From positions 1 to 64,000 of the forward strand of contig NZ_JAPNLJ010000039.1 in assembly GCF_026627445.1 (NCBI RefSeq): a stretch of 64,000 bases of DNA, in the 5' to 3' direction. The stretch comes from Streptomyces sp. H27-H1. GTDB lineage: Bacteria; Actinomycetota; Actinomycetes; Streptomycetales; Streptomycetaceae. Shown here one piece after another: positions 16,100 through 25,251 of the stretch (the stretch's first letter is position 1; each line of letters opens with the position of its first letter). The notes under the pieces were generated by a model, which did not search any database, had not been told where the DNA came from, and worked only from the letters and a program-made list of their open reading frames with translations. Both the position numbers and the translations under genes were made by a program.

Positions 16100-17113
16100 T
16101 TGAGCGAGCAGCGTCCGACCCTGGCCGTCATCGCCGCGGAGGCAGGCGTCTCGCAGGCCACCGTGTCCAAGGTGCTCAACGGCCGCTCCGACGTCGCACC
16201 CTCGACGCGCGAACGCATCGAGAGCCTGCTGCGATCTCACAACTACCTCCACCCCGGGCGGCAGGGCAGGGCCCGCAGATCGGGCCTGGTCGACCTGATC
16301 ATCGGCGGTCTGGACAGCGCGTGGGCGGTGGAGATACTGCGCGGCGTCGAGGCCGAGTGCGCCCAGCGGAGCGTCGGCACCGTCGTGTCCCTCGTCCCAC
16401 CGGGCGAGGCCACGCCGTCGAGCTGGGCCGCACTGCCGGTCCTGCACCACAGCGACGGCGTCATCCTCGTCACCGCCTCGGTCACCCAGGCCCAGCGCGC
16501 CCAGGTCGAACAGGCCGGGGTGGCGCTGGTCGTCATCGACCCGATCGACCTGCCGGGCAACGGTGTGCCGAGCATCGGCGCGACCAACTGGGCGGGCGGC
16601 CTCGCCGCCACGGAGCACTTGCTGGAGCTGGGGCACCGCCGGATCGCCGCTATCGGCGGGCGCAAGGAGATGCTCTGCAGCCAGGCCCGCATCGACGGGT
16701 ACCGGGCCGCGCTGGAGCGGGCCGGGATCGAGGTCGACCGCGACCTGATCCGGTTCGGCGACTTCCGGCACGAGGGCGGGTTCCAGCGCGCCAGGGAACT
16801 GCTCGCCCTCCCCGAGCCGCCGACCGCCGTCTTCGCCGGCAGCGACCAGCAGGCGATGGGCGTCTACGAAGCCGCCCGGCAGGGCGGGCTGAGCATCCCG
16901 CAGGACCTCAGCGTGGTCGGCTTCGACGACCTGCCGATGTGCGAATGGCTTTCACCGCCGCTGACGACGGTGCGTCAGCCGTTGGAGGAGATGGGCCGGC
17001 TCGCCGCACGCACGCTCTTCCAGCTCCTGGACGGCCAAAACCTGGTCAGTCCCCGGATGGAGCTCTCGACCGAGCTCAAGGTCCGGCTCTCCACCGCCCC
17101 GCCCCGTCTCTAG
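16100..17113 (+). CDS. bxlR: LacI-type regulator of xylan utilisation
   Basis: A LacI family repressor of 337 residues from the proposed start. The N-terminal helix-turn-helix and hinge read TLAVIAAEAGVSQATVSKVL and NGRSDVAPSTRERIESLL; the periplasmic-binding-like effector domain follows, ending with LSPPLTTVRQPLEEMGRLAA. I prefer the TTG at 16100, since GGAGAG lies 5 bases upstream; ATGs at 16055 and 16064 are alternatives. It is divergent from the importer and 10 bases ahead of a GH3 beta-xylosidase, matching bxlR of the Streptomyces bxl cluster. Xylobiose or xylose is the likely inducer. Confidence 0.88.
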   Translation: MSEQRPTLAVIAAEAGVSQATVSKVLNGRSDVAPSTRERIESLLRSHNYLHPGRQGRARRSGLVDLIIGGLDSAWAVEILRGVEAECAQRSVGTVVSLVPPGEATPSSWAALPVLHHSDGVILVTASVTQAQRAQVEQAGVALVVIDPIDLPGNGVPSIGATNWAGGLAATEHLLELGHRRIAAIGGRKEMLCSQARIDGYRAALERAGIEVDRDLIRFGDFRHEGGFQRARELLALPEPPTAVFAGSDQQAMGVYEAARQGGLSIPQDLSVVGFDDLPMCEWLSPPLTTVRQPLEEMGRLAARTLFQLLDGQNLVSPRMELSTELKVRLSTAPPRL

Positions 17114-17122
17114 GAGAACTCC

Positions 17123-19342
17123 TTGACCGAGCCCTGGCGTGACCCCCTCCTGCCCGTGTCCATACGGGTCGCCGATCTGCTGAAACGGATGACGCTGGAA
17201 GAGAAGGCGGGTCAGCTCGCCGGCTTCTGGGCGCTGCCCTCGGATCCGGGGGCGCCGGTCGCGCCGATGGAGGACGACTCCGGCGAGTCCGCGCCCGGCC
17301 TCGACGACATCGTCGCCCACGGGCTCGGCCAGCTCACCAGGGTGTACGGCACCGCGCCGATCACCGTGGAAGCCGGGATGGAGCGGCTCGCCTCGCTCCA
17401 GCGGCAGGTGACCGGAGCCGGCCGGTTCGGGATCCCGGCGGTCGCTCACGAGGAGTGCCTGACCGGGTTCATGACGTTCGGGGCGACGGTCTTCCCCGGG
17501 CCGCTGGCCTGGGGTGCGTCCTTCGATCCCGGGCTCGTGCGCCAGATGGCCGCCGCCATCGGCACGGGGATGCGGCGGGTCGGCGTCCACCAAGGGCTGG
17601 CCCCGGTGCTCGACGTGGTCCGCGACTACCGGTGGGGCAGGACCGAGGAGTGCATCGGCGAGGATCCCTATCTCGTCGGAGCGATCGGCACCGCTTATGT
17701 GCAGGGTTTGGAGGGCGCCGGGATCGTGTCGACGCTCAAGCACTTCGCCGGGTACTCGGCCTCGCGCGGCGGCCGGAACATGGCCCCCGTCGCCTCGGGG
17801 CCGCGCGAGTTCGCGGACGTACTGGTGGAGCCTTTCGTACGGGCACTGCGCGAGGGAGGCGCCCGGTCGGTGATGAACAGTTACACCGACGTGGACGGCG
17901 TCCCGGTGGCCGCCGACGAACGTCTGCTGACCGAACTGCTCAGGGGTGAGCTCGGTTTCAGCGGTGTGGTCGTCGCCGACTACTACGCCATCTCCTTCCT
18001 GGAGACCCGGCACGGCGTCACCGGATCGCGCGGCGCGGCCGGCGCGCTGGCACTGACCGCCGGAATCGACGTCGAGCTGCCCACGGCCCGTTGCTACGGC
18101 GAGCCGCTGACCGCACTCGTGCGGTCAGGAACCGTACCCGAGGAGCTCATCGACCGGGCCGCGGAACGGGTCCTGCTGCAGAAGGCCGAGCTCGGCCTGC
18201 TCGACCCCGACTGGGAACCCGCCGACCCCGGGCCGGTCGACCTCGATCCGCCGGAAAACCGGGCACTGGCCAGGCTCCTGGCCGAGCGGTCCACCATCCT
18301 GCTCGCCAACGACGGCACCCTGCCGCTGCGGCCGTGCCGGGTGTCGGTCAGCGGGCCGTACGCCGACGACCCCCGCTCCTTCCTCGGCTGCTATTCCTTC
18401 CCCAACCACGTCGCGCTGCCCGGCGACCTCGGGCTGGAGATCCCGACGCTCGGCGAGGCTCTCACCGCTGCCGGATTCACGGTCACCGCGGACGATCCCG
18501 ACGTGAACGTGCTGGTGCTCGGGGACCGGGCGGGCATGTTCGGCCGGGGCACCTCCGGAGAGGGCTGCGACGCCGAGACCCTCGACCTGCCCGGCGATCA
18601 GGCCGCGCTCGCCTCCGCCGTTCTGGACTCCGAGGTGCCGACCATCCTGGTCCTCGTCTCCGGACGGCCCTACGCGCTCGGCACGCTGGCCGAGCGCGCA
18701 TCGGCCGTGGTGCAGGTCTTCTTCCCCGGCGAGGAGGGCGGGACGGCGCTGGCCCGGGTCATCAGCGGGGCCGCGGAACCGTCCGGGCGGCTGCCCGTCT
18801 CCATCCCCCGTCAGGTAGGCGGCCAGCCCGGCACCTACCTGCACGGCAGACTCGGCGGGCACACCGACTGGAGCTCGGTGGACCCGACGCCTCTGTTCCC
18901 CTTCGGACACGGGCTGAGCTGGACCAGCTTCACCTGCTCGGAGCTCTCGGTGGATCCCGTCGCCGCGACGGACGGGGCCGTCTCGGTTTCGGTCACGGCA
19001 CGCAACGTCGGCGAGGTGACCGGGACCGAGGTGGTTCAGCTGTACCTCTCCGACCCCGTGGCGTCCGTCGTCCGGCCGCAGCGGTGGCTCGCCGGATTCG
19101 CCAGGGTCGAGCTGCAGCCGGGCGCGGCCGCCCGGATCACGTTCTCCGTCCATGCCGACCGGACCTCTTTCACCGGACTCGACCTGCGCAGAAGGGTGGA
19201 GCCCGGGGAGATCGGCGTGGCCGTCGGACGGTCCAGCGGCGATCTTCCGCTCCGGGGCTCCTTCACTCTGGAGGGCCCCGTACGCCACCCGGCGGCCGAC
19301 CGGGTACTGTCCGTGCCGGTCGAGATCGTCCCGGTTCCATGA
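17123..19342 (+). CDS. bxlA: GH3 beta-xylosidase
   Basis: A 739-residue GH3 enzyme without a signal peptide, hence intracellular. The barrel domain holds KHFAGYSASRGGRN and the nucleophile Asp286 in GVVVADYYAIS; the C-terminal alpha/beta sandwich and fibronectin-like domain (FPFGHGLSWTSF onward) complete the usual layout. It should release xylose from imported xylobiose and other short oligosaccharides. The start is TTG at 17123, with AGGAG overlapping the stop of the LacI gene. The stop overlaps the ATG of the next GH43 gene. Closeness to BxlA-type xylosidases is judged from context and length, not from a search. Confidence 0.88.
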   Translation: MTEPWRDPLLPVSIRVADLLKRMTLEEKAGQLAGFWALPSDPGAPVAPMEDDSGESAPGLDDIVAHGLGQLTRVYGTAPITVEAGMERLASLQRQVTGAGRFGIPAVAHEECLTGFMTFGATVFPGPLAWGASFDPGLVRQMAAAIGTGMRRVGVHQGLAPVLDVVRDYRWGRTEECIGEDPYLVGAIGTAYVQGLEGAGIVSTLKHFAGYSASRGGRNMAPVASGPREFADVLVEPFVRALREGGARSVMNSYTDVDGVPVAADERLLTELLRGELGFSGVVVADYYAISFLETRHGVTGSRGAAGALALTAGIDVELPTARCYGEPLTALVRSGTVPEELIDRAAERVLLQKAELGLLDPDWEPADPGPVDLDPPENRALARLLAERSTILLANDGTLPLRPCRVSVSGPYADDPRSFLGCYSFPNHVALPGDLGLEIPTLGEALTAAGFTVTADDPDVNVLVLGDRAGMFGRGTSGEGCDAETLDLPGDQAALASAVLDSEVPTILVLVSGRPYALGTLAERASAVVQVFFPGEEGGTALARVISGAAEPSGRLPVSIPRQVGGQPGTYLHGRLGGHTDWSSVDPTPLFPFGHGLSWTSFTCSELSVDPVAATDGAVSVSVTARNVGEVTGTEVVQLYLSDPVASVVRPQRWLAGFARVELQPGAAARITFSVHADRTSFTGLDLRRRVEPGEIGVAVGRSSGDLPLRGSFTLEGPVRHPAADRVLSVPVEIVPVP

Positions 19343-20802
19343 CCGGGTTCTTCGGTGATCCCGTGCTGCCCGGGTTCCGGCCCGACCCGTCCGTCTGCCG
19401 GGTGGGATCCGACTACTACCTGGTGACGTCGAGCTTCGAATGGTTCCCGGGCCTTCCCGTGTTCCACAGCCGCGATCTCGTGAACTGGCGGCGCATCGGC
19501 TCCGCGCTCGACCGGGCGTCCCAGCTCGACCTCGACGGGTGCGAGCCCTCACGGGGTTTGTTCGCACCGACGATCCGGCACCATGACGGCGTCTTCCACC
19601 TCGTCTGCACGCTGATGGACGGCCCCGGCCATTTCGTCGTCACGGCGACCGACCCGGCGGGGCCGTGGTCGCAGCCGCACTGGCTGGACGGCGAGGGCTT
19701 CGACCCGTCGCTGTTCTTCGACGACGGGCCGGACGGAGGCGACGGCCGGGCCTGGTTCACCGCCGCCCGCGTGCTGGACGGGGCCGCCGGCCGCACCGAG
19801 ATCTGGATGCGCGAATACCTTCCCCGTGAACGACGGCTCACGGGACCCGAGCATGTCCTGTGGTCAGGAAGCCACCCGGACGCCCGGTGGTCGGAAGCCC
19901 CGCACCTGTACAAGATCGACGGCACCTATCTCCTGCTCACCGCCGAGGGCGGCACCGACGTGGACCACAGCGTGGTGGCCGCCCGCGCCGACCGCGTGAC
20001 CGGCCCCTACGAGGGCGCCCCCGGCAACCCGGTGCTCCCACCCGCCAAGGGCCCTGTCACCTGCACCGGGCACGCCGACCTCGTCCAAACCCCGTACGGC
20101 GACTGGCGGGCCGTCCTTCTGGGCGTGCGTCCCGGCTCCGCCCTCGGCCGCGAGACCTTCCTCAGCCGGATCACCTGGGAAGAGGGCTGGCCGGTCTTCT
20201 CCCCCGTCGTCCACACCGGCCTTCGCCGGCCCCTCCACGACGGCTTCGCCACCCTCTCCGCCGACTGGAGCACCCTGCGCACCCCGGCCGCGCCGTTCTG
20301 GACCACCGGCGACGGGCTCCGCCTGCGGCTCCGCCCCGACCGCCTCGGCGAACGCACCACCCCGTCCCTCCTGGCCCGCCCCCAGGAACAGCCCGACTGC
20401 GACGTCTCCACCGAACTGCACTTCGCCCCCGCCGCACCGGGCGAGCAGGCAGGCCTCGCCGTGGTCCTCGACGACGACACCCACCTCCTCTTCCTGCGCA
20501 CCACGGAAGGACTCAGCCTCCATCACGGGCCCGAGGTCCTGGCCGGCGTTGCCGTCCCCCCGGGCCCCGTTCGACTGGGGGTCCGCATCCGCGGCTTCAG
20601 CCACACCTTCGCCCACGCGGTACCCGACGGTGCCTGGCAGGACCTGACCACCGTCGAAGCCACCTTCCTCACCCCGCTGTTCACCAGCATCCAGCTCGGC
20701 CTCTACGCCACCTCCCATGGCCGCCCCTCCACCAATCAAGCCTGCTTCGCGTGGTTCGACATCACGTACCCGGGCCCACAGGAACCGCCCGGCAGGCCCT
20801 GA
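19339..20802 (+). CDS. GH43 beta-xylosidase/alpha-L-arabinofuranosidase
   Basis: A 487-residue GH43 enzyme of the two-domain type. The five-bladed propeller begins GFRPDPSVCRVGSDYYLVTS, with the catalytic base Asp in PDPS and the acid Glu186 in SEAPHLYK; a C-terminal concanavalin-like domain (LADGF- to FDITYPG-type) follows. There is no signal peptide, so it works on imported oligosaccharides alongside the GH3 xylosidase, to which it is coupled by ATGA overlap. It probably removes xylose or arabinose from the non-reducing end. A related GH43 lies at 47702. Confidence 0.9.
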   Translation: MTGFFGDPVLPGFRPDPSVCRVGSDYYLVTSSFEWFPGLPVFHSRDLVNWRRIGSALDRASQLDLDGCEPSRGLFAPTIRHHDGVFHLVCTLMDGPGHFVVTATDPAGPWSQPHWLDGEGFDPSLFFDDGPDGGDGRAWFTAARVLDGAAGRTEIWMREYLPRERRLTGPEHVLWSGSHPDARWSEAPHLYKIDGTYLLLTAEGGTDVDHSVVAARADRVTGPYEGAPGNPVLPPAKGPVTCTGHADLVQTPYGDWRAVLLGVRPGSALGRETFLSRITWEEGWPVFSPVVHTGLRRPLHDGFATLSADWSTLRTPAAPFWTTGDGLRLRLRPDRLGERTTPSLLARPQEQPDCDVSTELHFAPAAPGEQAGLAVVLDDDTHLLFLRTTEGLSLHHGPEVLAGVAVPPGPVRLGVRIRGFSHTFAHAVPDGAWQDLTTVEATFLTPLFTSIQLGLYATSHGRPSTNQACFAWFDITYPGPQEPPGRP

Positions 20803-20815
20803 CGTCGCCGATGCC

Positions 20816-20852
20816 GCGGCCAGGTGGCGGTCAGCTTCCGCCACCTGGCCGC
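20816..20852. terminator. Terminator after the GH3-GH43 operon
   Basis: GCGGCCAGGTGGCGG and its exact reverse complement form a 15-bp stem with a 7-base loop, 14 bases past the GH43 stop. Confidence 0.8.
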
Positions 20853-20991
20853 TCGCACCTCACGTCCCACCCAGCCGACCCCATTGACCTCGGTGTACGT
20901 GGCCGCGATGCACGCCGCCGGAGCGGATCGATCGCCCGGTGCAGCTGCGCGGTGCGCGGGACAGCCTTGTCGGCACCGCCCGTCGAAGGTA

Positions 20992-21020
20992 TTGACACGT
21001 CAACTGTGAGCGTTAACACT
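20992..21020 (+). promoter_or_regulatory. GH127 promoter with embedded operator
   Basis: TTGACA (20992-20997) is followed by 17 bases and AACACT (21015-21020). GTGAGCGTTAAC (21006-21017) lies between and over the -10 box and matches 11 of 12 bases of the motif in the GH30 start (12687-12698), so a repressor bound there would exclude RNA polymerase. Confidence 0.55.
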
Positions 21021-21119
21021 CGTGCGCAGCAGGCGGCCGCACCGACCTCGCAGCCGCCGGTCGAAGCCCGACAGTCCTTGGGCGCGCACCCTCATCTCTC
21101 ACGGACCATGGAGTTCGCC

Positions 21120-23846
21120 ATGCCGGTTCCGCCCTTCAGTCGCCGCGCCATGATCAAGGCGACCGGCGTCGCGGCCGTAGCCGCGGCCGTCGGCCCCGTA
21201 CTGAACACCGTCTCCGCCGCGGCGGAGACGCCCCCGGTCAGGTCCGACGTCGGAGTGTCGACGTTCCCGTTCGACCTGGGTCAGGTCCAGCTCACCAGCA
21301 GCCGCTGGCTCGACAATCAGAACCGCACCCTGGCCTATCTCCGCTTCATCGACGTCGACCGCCTGCTGTACAACTTCCGCGCCAACCACCGGCTCTCCAC
21401 CAACGCCGCAGCCCCGACCGGAGGATGGGACGACCCGGCGTTCCCCTTCCGCACCCACGTGCAGGGCCACTTCCTCACGGCATGGGCCCAGGCCTACGCC
21501 GCGGTCGGGGACACCACCTGCCGCGACAAGGCCGACCGCATGGTGGCCGAACTCGCCAAGTGCCAGGCCAACAACTCCACCGCGGGCTTCTCCGCCGGCT
21601 ACCTGTCGGGCTTCCCCGAGGCCGACTTCACCAGCCTCGAAGCAGGCACGCTGAACAACGGCAACGTCCCGTACTACTGCGTCCACAAGACCATGGCCGG
21701 TCTGCTCGACGTGTGGCGCCTCATCGGCAACACTCAGGCCCGCGATGTGCTCCTCGCGCTCGCCGGCTGGGTCGACCGGCGCACGGCCGCGCTCAGCCAG
21801 AGCAAGATGCAGTCGTTGCTGGGCGTCGAGTTCGGCGGCATGAACGAGGTGCTGGCCGACCTCCACCAACAGACCGGCGACGCACGCTGGCTGACCACCG
21901 CCCAGCGGTTCGACCATGCGGCGGTCTTCGACCCCCTCGCCGCGAACCTGGACCGACTGAACGGTCTCCACGCCAACACGCAGGTGCCCAAGTGGATCGG
22001 AGCCGTCCGCGAGTACAAGGCCACCGGGACGACCCGCTACCGCGACATCGCCGCCAACGCGTGGACGATCTGCACCACCTCGCACACCTACGCCATCGGC
22101 GGTAACAGCCAGGCGGAACACTTCCGGTCCCCGAACGCCATCTCCGGCTTCCTGGTCCCCGACACCTGCGAGCTCTGCAACTCCTACAACATGCTCAAGC
22201 TGACCCGAGAACTGTGGCAGCTGGACCCCGGCCGGGCGTCGTACTTCGACTTCTACGAGAAGGCGCTGCTCAACCACGTCATCGGCGCCCAGAACCCGGC
22301 CGACCCGCACGGGCACGTCACCTACTTCACCCCCCTCAACCCGGGCGGCCGCCGCGGCAAGGGCCCGGCGTGGGGCGGCGGCACCTGGAGCACCGACTAC
22401 GACACGTTCTGGTGCTGCCAGGGAACGGGCATCGAGTCCAACACAAAGCTGATGGACTCCATCTACTTCCACGACGGCAGCACCACCCTCACCGTGAACC
22501 TGTTCCTCCCCTCCGTCCTGAACTGGACCCAGCGAGGCATCACCGTCACCCAGACCACCTCCTACCCGGCCGACGACACCACGACGCTCAAGGTCACCGG
22601 CGGCGTCGGCGGGACCTGGTCCATGCGCGTCCGCATCCCCGGATGGACTTCGGGCGCCACCCTCAGCGTCAACGGCGTCGCCCAGACCGTCACGGCCAGT
22701 CCGGGCACCTACGCCACGCTCACCCGGTCCTGGGCCTCCGGCGATACCGTCACCGTGAAGCTCCCCATGCGCGTGGCCCTCCAGGCCGCCAACGACAACC
22801 CCGGTGTCGCGGCGATCACCTACGGCCCCGCCATCCTCGCCGGCGACTACGGCAGCACCACACTGTCCTCCCTCCCGGCCCTGGACCCCTCCTCGATCAC
22901 CCGAACCAGCAGCACCGCCCTCGCCTTCACGGCCACCGCCAACGGAACGAAGGTCGGCCTCGCCCCCTTCCACGACGCCCAGGGTTTCAACTACACCGTC
23001 TACTGGCGGACCGACAGTCCCGGCTTCCGTCTCGTCAACGCGGCCAGCGGACTCGTCCTCGGCATCCGGGACATGTCCACCGCCGACGGGGGCCTCGCTC
23101 TGCAGTGGACCGACTCCGGCACCGCAGACCACGACTGGCTCCTCCTCGTCGACGGCACCGCACTGCGGCTGCGCAACCTCAACAGCGGCAAGGTCCTCGG
23201 CGTGAAGGACATGTCCACCGCCGACAACGCCCCGATCCTCCAGTGGGCCGACACAGGCACCGCCGACCACCGGTGGACCGTCGTCGACGCCGGCAACGGC
23301 TACCACAAGCTTCGGAACGTCCACACCGGCAAGCTGCTCGGCATCGAAGGCGGCGCCACCGCCAACGGCGCCGCGGCCGTACAGGTGCCCGACACCGGAG
23401 CCCCCGCCGGCCAGTGGCAGTTCGTCCCCGACGGCGCCAGGCGCATCCAGAACGTCGCCAGCGGGCGGGTACTCGGTGTGCGGGACATGTCCACCGCCGA
23501 CGGCGGCCTCGCCGTCCAGTGGGACGACAACGGCACCGCCGACCATCTCTGGACGGCCGTCGTCGACACCGGCGGCCACCTGCGCCTGCGCAACTCCCAC
23601 AGCGGCAAGGTCCTCGCCGTGGAGAACGGTGGCACCGCCAACGGCGCCCGGATCGTCCAGTGGGCGGACAACGGCACCGCCGACCACCGGTGGCGCCTGC
23701 GCCACGGCGGCGGCGACACCTTCAGGATCCAGTGCGCCAACAGCGGCCGCGTCCTCGGCGTCTCCGGCGCCTCCACCGCCCAGGGAGCACAGACCGTCCT
23801 CTGGGACGACAACGGCACCAACGACCACCTGTGGCGATTCATCTGA
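21120..23846 (+). CDS. GH127 beta-L-arabinofuranosidase with C-terminal ricin-type repeats
   Basis: A 908-residue exported enzyme. SRRAMIKATGVAAVAAAVG is a Tat signal. The GH127 (DUF1680) catalytic domain spans ~50-615 and keeps the zinc/thiolate site: Glu351 and Cys353 in CELCNSYN, Cys432 and Cys433 in FWCCQGTG, with spacing like Bifidobacterium HypBA1. Residues ~640-905 are repeated ricin-like (CBM13) units, three of which share an identical 18-base DNA stretch. It should release beta-linked L-arabinofuranose, for example from glycoproteins. I chose ATG 21120 because GGAG lies 6 bases upstream; ATG 21108 would add four residues. Single gene with its own promoter. Confidence 0.9.
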   Translation: MPVPPFSRRAMIKATGVAAVAAAVGPVLNTVSAAAETPPVRSDVGVSTFPFDLGQVQLTSSRWLDNQNRTLAYLRFIDVDRLLYNFRANHRLSTNAAAPTGGWDDPAFPFRTHVQGHFLTAWAQAYAAVGDTTCRDKADRMVAELAKCQANNSTAGFSAGYLSGFPEADFTSLEAGTLNNGNVPYYCVHKTMAGLLDVWRLIGNTQARDVLLALAGWVDRRTAALSQSKMQSLLGVEFGGMNEVLADLHQQTGDARWLTTAQRFDHAAVFDPLAANLDRLNGLHANTQVPKWIGAVREYKATGTTRYRDIAANAWTICTTSHTYAIGGNSQAEHFRSPNAISGFLVPDTCELCNSYNMLKLTRELWQLDPGRASYFDFYEKALLNHVIGAQNPADPHGHVTYFTPLNPGGRRGKGPAWGGGTWSTDYDTFWCCQGTGIESNTKLMDSIYFHDGSTTLTVNLFLPSVLNWTQRGITVTQTTSYPADDTTTLKVTGGVGGTWSMRVRIPGWTSGATLSVNGVAQTVTASPGTYATLTRSWASGDTVTVKLPMRVALQAANDNPGVAAITYGPAILAGDYGSTTLSSLPALDPSSITRTSSTALAFTATANGTKVGLAPFHDAQGFNYTVYWRTDSPGFRLVNAASGLVLGIRDMSTADGGLALQWTDSGTADHDWLLLVDGTALRLRNLNSGKVLGVKDMSTADNAPILQWADTGTADHRWTVVDAGNGYHKLRNVHTGKLLGIEGGATANGAAAVQVPDTGAPAGQWQFVPDGARRIQNVASGRVLGVRDMSTADGGLAVQWDDNGTADHLWTAVVDTGGHLRLRNSHSGKVLAVENGGTANGARIVQWADNGTADHRWRLRHGGGDTFRIQCANSGRVLGVSGASTAQGAQTVLWDDNGTNDHLWRFI

Positions 23847-23952
23847 CCCCGCGCCGAGTCCCCCGATCGCCACAGGCCGCTCGCGGCGACGGGAAATCGA
23901 GTGGGAGGCGCTCACGTCAGATCGGGCCGACCCTGCCGGAAGCGACCGCCGA

Positions 23953-24984
23953 TCAGGCCGACGCGGGCAGACCGGGGGCGGACTCGCGCACGGTCAGGCG
24001 GGTCGGGAGGATCAGCGGGCTGGGACGGTGGCCTTCGATGGCGCTGACCAGCATCCTGGCCATCTCCTGCCCCAGCGCCCGCACCGGCTGATGGACCGTG
24101 GTCAGCGGCGGGCTGGTGTGCCGGGCGCTCGCCAGGTCGTTGAAGCCGATCACCGCGACGTCCTCGGGCACCCGGAGCCCCCGTTCCCGCAGGGTGCGCA
24201 GAGCGCCGATGGCCATCGCGTCGGAGGCCGCGAACACCGCGTCGGGATCGGTGTGCGCCCGGAGTAGTCGCTCCATCGCCTCGGCGCCCCCCTCCTCGGT
24301 GAACTGCCCGGGCTCGATCCCGAGCAGCGGCAAGCCGGACAACGTCAGACCGTCGGTGAACCCCTGCTCGCGCGCGACGGAGGCCCTGGTGTCCACCTGC
24401 CCGGTGATCATCACGGGGCGTCGGCGGCCCGTGCGCGCGAAGTGCTCGGCGGCCAGGCGGGCACCGCCCCGGTTGTCGGCGTCGACGTACCACGTGGGCT
24501 CCCCGATGAGCGGGAGTCCGCCGAAGACGACGGGGAGATCGACCTCCTCGCCCAGGCGTCCCAGGGGATCGTCGCCACGCAGCGCCATCAGCATGACACC
24601 GTCGGCCCGGCGGGAGCGCAGCAACCGCTCGAACCTCTCCCGGCCGCGGGGGGTGTTGGCCAGCAGCAGGATCAGTTCCAGTTCGGTCTGCTCCAGCGCC
24701 GCGCTGACGCCGACGATGACCTCCGCGAAGAACGGGTCCGCGAACAGCCCCGGCTCGTCGCTGGAGAGCGCCAGCACCACCGCTCCGACCCTGCGGGTCG
24801 CCAGGGCCTGCGCGGACGGATTGGGCACGAAATCCAGCTCGCGCACCGCCCGTTGGACCGCCTCCCGCTTGGCGCGGCTGACGTGCGGGGCGTTGTTGAT
24901 CACCCGGGAGGCCGCCGTGCGCGACACACCGGCTCGTGCGGCCACCTCGTCGAGGGTCGGCATGCGCTTGGGTGACGGCTCCAT
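23953..24984 (-). CDS. LacI family regulator, CebR-like
   Basis: A 343-residue LacI repressor: MPTLDEVAARAGVSRTAASR and VINNAPHVSRAKREAVQRAV form the DNA-binding headpiece, followed by the ligand-binding domain (VVFGGLPLIGEPTWYVDADN). The ATG at 24984 follows GAGGAG at 11 bases; a downstream ATG at 24963 is an alternative start. It diverges from a GH6 cellulase, and two 14- to 16-bp palindromes with core AGCGCT lie between them. In Streptomyces, CebR binds TGGGAGCGCTCCCA and responds to cellobiose; this protein probably plays that or a paralogous role for the cellulases here. Confidence 0.88.
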   Translation of the reverse strand: MEPSPKRMPTLDEVAARAGVSRTAASRVINNAPHVSRAKREAVQRAVRELDFVPNPSAQALATRRVGAVVLALSSDEPGLFADPFFAEVIVGVSAALEQTELELILLLANTPRGRERFERLLRSRRADGVMLMALRGDDPLGRLGEEVDLPVVFGGLPLIGEPTWYVDADNRGGARLAAEHFARTGRRRPVMITGQVDTRASVAREQGFTDGLTLSGLPLLGIEPGQFTEEGGAEAMERLLRAHTDPDAVFAASDAMAIGALRTLRERGLRVPEDVAVIGFNDLASARHTSPPLTTVHQPVRALGQEMARMLVSAIEGHRPSPLILPTRLTVRESAPGLPASA

Positions 24985-25087
24985 GGAAGAACTGCTCCTC
25001 GGGCTCACGCGGTCGGCGAACAGCGGCCATGATTCCATGCACCGTTCCGACTTCAGACCTGGACGTCGGTGATGCCCTTGGTTCGAT

Positions 25088-25103
25088 TTGGTAGCGCTTC
25101 CAA
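25088..25103. promoter_or_regulatory. CebR-like operator near the LacI gene
   Basis: TTGGTAGCGCTTCCAA, palindromic except at one pair, lies about 100 bases upstream of the leftward LacI gene, fitting autoregulation. Confidence 0.65.
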
Positions 25104-25149
25104 GCTGTCGCGCCCTACCGGTCACTGCGGTACTTCTGCGTTCAACCTC

Positions 25150-25179
25150 TTGACACGCCCTGGCGGCCGACCCAATCAT
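25150..25179 (+). promoter_or_regulatory. Promoter of the GH6 endoglucanase
   Basis: TTGACA at 25150-25155 is followed after 17-18 bases by CAATCAT, an imperfect -10 element. The operator at 25211 would lie shortly downstream of the start of transcription. Confidence 0.45.
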
Positions 25180-25210
25180 CCCATCAGCGCTGTCCGGCCC
25201 CCATCAAAAC

Positions 25211-25224
25211 TGGAAGCGCTTCCA
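25211..25224. promoter_or_regulatory. CebR-like operator before GH6
   Basis: TGGAAGCGCTTCCA is a perfect 14-bp palindrome, differing from the CebR consensus TGGGAGCGCTCCCA only at one symmetric pair. It lies 28 bases before the GH6 start. Confidence 0.8.
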
Positions 25225-25251
25225 CTTCCCCACCCCACCGGAGGAAGAACC

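Larger units (their letters stand above)
20803..21119. other. Intergenic region upstream of GH127
   Basis: About 317 bases holding a terminator (20816-20852) and the promoter/operator of the GH127 gene (20992-21020). The remainder shows no coding sequence. Confidence 0.6.

Noticed and set aside
21099..23915. A very long open frame on the minus strand opposite GH127 (about 938 codons)
   Set aside because: It mirrors the codon bias of the real gene; its product is Gly/Val/Asp-rich with no recognisable domain, a common artefact in high-GC DNA.
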